A stretch of 64,000 bases of DNA from Comamonas koreensis (lineage in GTDB: Bacteria; Pseudomonadota; Gammaproteobacteria; Burkholderiales; Burkholderiaceae_C): NCBI RefSeq assembly GCF_021026195.1, contig NZ_JAJNCT010000010.1, forward strand, positions 124,001 to 188,000, read 5' to 3'. Positions 62,035 through 64,000 of the stretch are shown here, one piece after another. A program made the translations under genes and the position numbers. Numbering within the stretch: the stretch's first letter is position 1; each line of letters opens with the position of its first letter. Under the pieces are notes generated by a model. The model ran no database searches. It was not told the DNA's origin and worked only from the letters and a program-made list of their open reading frames with translations.

Positions 62035-62949
62035 ATGACACCCTCGCAACACCTCCAGGACACCGCCATCCGCTATTTTCTGGAAGTCGTGCGCAGCGGC
62101 TCGGTCAGCGAGGCCGCGCTGCGCCTGAATGTCTCGGCGTCCGCCGTCAGCCGCCAGATCGCATCGTTGGAGGAAGTGCTGCAGGTGCCGCTGTTCGAAC
62201 GCCGCCCGCGCGGTATGGTGGCAAGCGCCGCCGGCGAGTTGCTGGCCACCCATGCCAAGCGCCATGCGTTGGAGGCCGAGCGCGTGGTGGCCGATATCGA
62301 GGCGCTGCAAGGCCTGCGCCGGGGCCAGGTGCGGGTCTGCGCATCGGCCGGCTTTGCGTTTGAGTTTTTGCCGTTGGCCATGGCCACGTTCCGGGAACAG
62401 CACCCGGGCATGCAGTTCCAGCTAGTGTCGGCCTCGCCCGCCCAGGTGACCCAGGCGGTGCGCAATGGTGAGGCCGATGTGGGCCTGACCTACAGCCGCG
62501 CTGCGGTGCGCGATATCGATGTGCAGCACCGCCAGAACTCGCCCGTCATCCTGATCATGCCGCCCGGCCACCCGCTGGCCCGCTTTGCCAGCGTGAGCCT
62601 GGCACAGATGCATCCCTACCCGCTGGCCCTGCTGGACGATGGCAATACCGCGCGCCAGCTGTTTGACATTGCCAGCGGCCAACGTGGCCTGGTGTTCGAC
62701 CCGGTGCTGGAGAGCGGGCAGTTTGATGCGCTGGTGCGCTTTGTGCTGCATGGCGGCGGCCTCACCCTGGGCGGCGAAGTCACCGTGCGCGAGTATGTGC
62801 GCCGGGGCCTGCTGCACACCGTACCCATCCGCGAGCGCGGCATGCATGCGCGCTCCATCGAACTACAAACGCTGACCGGCCGCAACCTGCCCCGGGGTGT
62901 GTGCGCCTTTGTCGACCATCTGCGGGCGCTGCTGCCGGCACAGCGTTGA
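62035..62949 (+). CDS. LysR-family regulator of the amidase cassette
   Basis: A 304-residue LysR regulator. The N-terminal domain is FLEVVRSGSVSEAALRLNVS, then ASAVSRQIASLEEVLQVPLF and ERRPRGMVASAAGELLATHA. The effector domain has ASAGFAFEFLPLAMATFREQ. ATG 62035 begins the family sequence. It shares a 107-bp divergent region with the amidase gene, which contains AT-rich TTTGCGGTTATCGTTGCG-type repeats (61999-62016) where it may bind. The effector is unknown. Confidence 0.92.
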   Translation: MTPSQHLQDTAIRYFLEVVRSGSVSEAALRLNVSASAVSRQIASLEEVLQVPLFERRPRGMVASAAGELLATHAKRHALEAERVVADIEALQGLRRGQVRVCASAGFAFEFLPLAMATFREQHPGMQFQLVSASPAQVTQAVRNGEADVGLTYSRAAVRDIDVQHRQNSPVILIMPPGHPLARFASVSLAQMHPYPLALLDDGNTARQLFDIASGQRGLVFDPVLESGQFDALVRFVLHGGGLTLGGEVTVREYVRRGLLHTVPIRERGMHARSIELQTLTGRNLPRGVCAFVDHLRALLPAQR

Positions 62950-62972
62950 TCGGCGCTGCAACGACGGGGCAT

Positions 62973-63006
62973 GAAAAAGCCCTGCCGGGCGATACCGGGC
63001 AGGGCT
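62973..63006 (-). terminator. parC terminator
   Basis: AGCCCTGCC (62978-62986) pairs with GGCAGGGCT (62998-63006), extended by GG/CC inside. The A-run 62974-62978 gives the minus-strand T-tract just beyond the parC stop. Confidence 0.85.
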
Positions 63007-63028
63007 GGGATGCGATGGGCAGCGCGTT

Positions 63029-64000
63029 TTATTCGACGCGGAACACGGCGCTGGGCTTGAAGCCCAGATCGGCGAGCTTGCCCTTTTTGGCGCGCCCGGC
63101 CTTGGCATTGTTGAGGCTGCGGATCTCCAGGGTTTCCTCACGGGCCTTGCCGCCGCGCCCGATGCCTTCGATGCGGATGCTGCGCGTGTAGACGGCGACA
63201 CCGGCGAGGCGGTCCTTGTCCTCCAGGTCGATGAGCTTGAGCCCCTTGCCACCCTTGGCCATGTGGTTGAGCTCGGCGATCTCGAAGGTCAGGATGCGGC
63301 CACCCACCGAGGCGCAGGCCACATGGCTGGCATCGGCCAGTGGCAAGCTGCCGCTACTACCCGAGATATGCGAAGGGGCGCAGAGCATGTCGCCATCGTC
63401 CAGGCTGACAAAGGCCTTGCCACCCTTCTGGCGCGAAACCATGTTCTCCACCAGCGCGGTGAAGCCATAGCCGGCGCTGCTGGCCAGCAGCAGGCGTGCG
63501 GACAGCGGCCCGGCGAAGTAGTACTTGATCTGGGTGCCGGCTTCGAGCTCCATCAAGGTGGTGACCGGCTGGCCATCACCCCGGCCGCCCGGCAGATTGG
63601 CCACCGCCACCGAATAGACCCGGCCGTTGCTGCCAAAGACCAGCAGCTGGTCGACCGTGCGGCATTCAAAGGTGCCATACAGGCTGTCGCCCGACTTGAA
63701 GCTGAAGCTGTCGGCCGCATGGCCATGGCCGGTGCGGGCCCGCACCCAGCCTTTTTCCGACACCACGACGGTGACCGGCTCATCGACCACCTTGACTTCG
63801 GCAACGGCCTTTTTCTCTTCCTGGATCAGGGTGCGGCGGGCGTCGGCAAACTGCTTGGCGTCAGCTTCGATCTCCTTGACCATCAGGCGCTTGAGCGAGG
63901 CGGGGTTGGCCAGAATGTCTTCGAGCTTGCCCTGCTCTGCGCGCAGCTCGGTCAGCTCCTGCTCGATCTTGATCGCTTCGAGGCGGGCCAGCTGGCGCAG
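63029..64000 (-). CDS. parC: DNA topoisomerase IV subunit A, C-terminal part
   Basis: The last 323 codons of a subunit A type II topoisomerase, running off the right edge with its N-terminus, including the active-site Tyr, outside the window. It starts in the coiled-coil region LRQLARLEAIKIEQELTELR and continues through the beta-pinwheel C-terminal domain with VSEKGWVRARTGHGHAADSF, GRVYSVAVANLPGGRGDGQP and GYGFTALVENMVSRQKGGKA. The GHG..A/SF box and short pinwheel point to ParC rather than GyrA. It decatenates chromosomes with ParE. Confidence 0.93.
   Translation of the reverse strand: MRQLARLEAIKIEQELTELRAEQGKLEDILANPASLKRLMVKEIEADAKQFADARRTLIQEEKKAVAEVKVVDEPVTVVVSEKGWVRARTGHGHAADSFSFKSGDSLYGTFECRTVDQLLVFGSNGRVYSVAVANLPGGRGDGQPVTTLMELEAGTQIKYYFAGPLSARLLLASSAGYGFTALVENMVSRQKGGKAFVSLDDGDMLCAPSHISGSSGSLPLADASHVACASVGGRILTFEIAELNHMAKGGKGLKLIDLEDKDRLAGVAVYTRSIRIEGIGRGGKAREETLEIRSLNNAKAGRAKKGKLADLGFKPSAVFRVE

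Noticed and set aside
1..64000. CRISPR arrays, insertion sequences and prophage genes
   Set aside because: No regularly spaced repeats, transposase, integrase or phage structural genes were seen on either strand.

Overview
The window is GC-rich chromosomal DNA from a betaproteobacterium, most likely Comamonadaceae (Comamonas/Delftia/Acidovorax group). The evidence is the gene content (PhaR polyhydroxybutyrate regulator, orphan Bug-family binding proteins, DUF3579 protein, glutaryl-CoA dehydrogenase beside a CaiB/BaiF transferase) and conserved neighbourhoods such as folK-pcnB-HAD-hda opposite purM, and murJ opposite rpsT. Genus assignment is inference. About 54 protein genes are called. No rRNA, complete tRNA, CRISPR array, insertion sequence or prophage was seen.

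Layout. 0-4.5 kb: DUF2239 protein, MATE exporter, a PPK2 kinase and rimO. 4.5-6.7 kb: a visibly AT-richer accessory patch. It holds a tightly coupled pair of small membrane proteins, one ending in a HEPN-like RNVLVH motif, and a divergent XRE regulator. A structured non-coding stretch and a tRNA/tmRNA-like T-arm follow. This patch is the best candidate for an undescribed system. 6.7-16.9 kb: phaR, a LysR/gcdH/CaiB glutaryl-CoA module, an alkyltransferase repair protein, a nucleoside deaminase, a GT39-type glycosyltransferase, an alpha/beta hydrolase, and an SDR/LysR pair. 17-21.8 kb: a PhnD/PhnC/fused-PhnE type ABC importer behind a structured leader, followed by a PepSY membrane protein with a His/Met-rich insert. 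21.9-26 kb: a SotB-like exporter, ribH under an FMN riboswitch, ogt and a LivK-type binding protein. 26.4-32.5 kb: repeat-rich lipoproteins, a DUF4124 protein, a dehydrogenase-like SDR, an AscD-type 2Fe-2S reductase and a Bug protein.

31.9-45.6 kb is mainly housekeeping: folK, pcnB, HAD hydrolase, hda, purM, AI-2E transporter, a second PPK2 with a Pho-box-like site, SirB1, murJ, rpsT, DUF3579, argD and argF. 45.7-51.5 kb is an oxidative-stress/iron block: ahpF, ahpC, a bacterioferritin lacking the usual Glu127, and a TonB siderophore receptor behind a Fur-like site. 51.5-64 kb: alpha-E/ATP-grasp pair, comEC, tandem ridA paralogues, a lipoprotein MBL hydrolase, a LysR/amidase/Bug cassette, and the C-terminal part of parC running off the right edge.

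Functional themes are polyphosphate and PHB storage metabolism, peroxide and iron handling, and uptake by periplasmic binding proteins. Intrinsic terminators punctuate the window. Two of them (between ahpC and ahpF, and directly before the SotB-like start codon) look regulatory.
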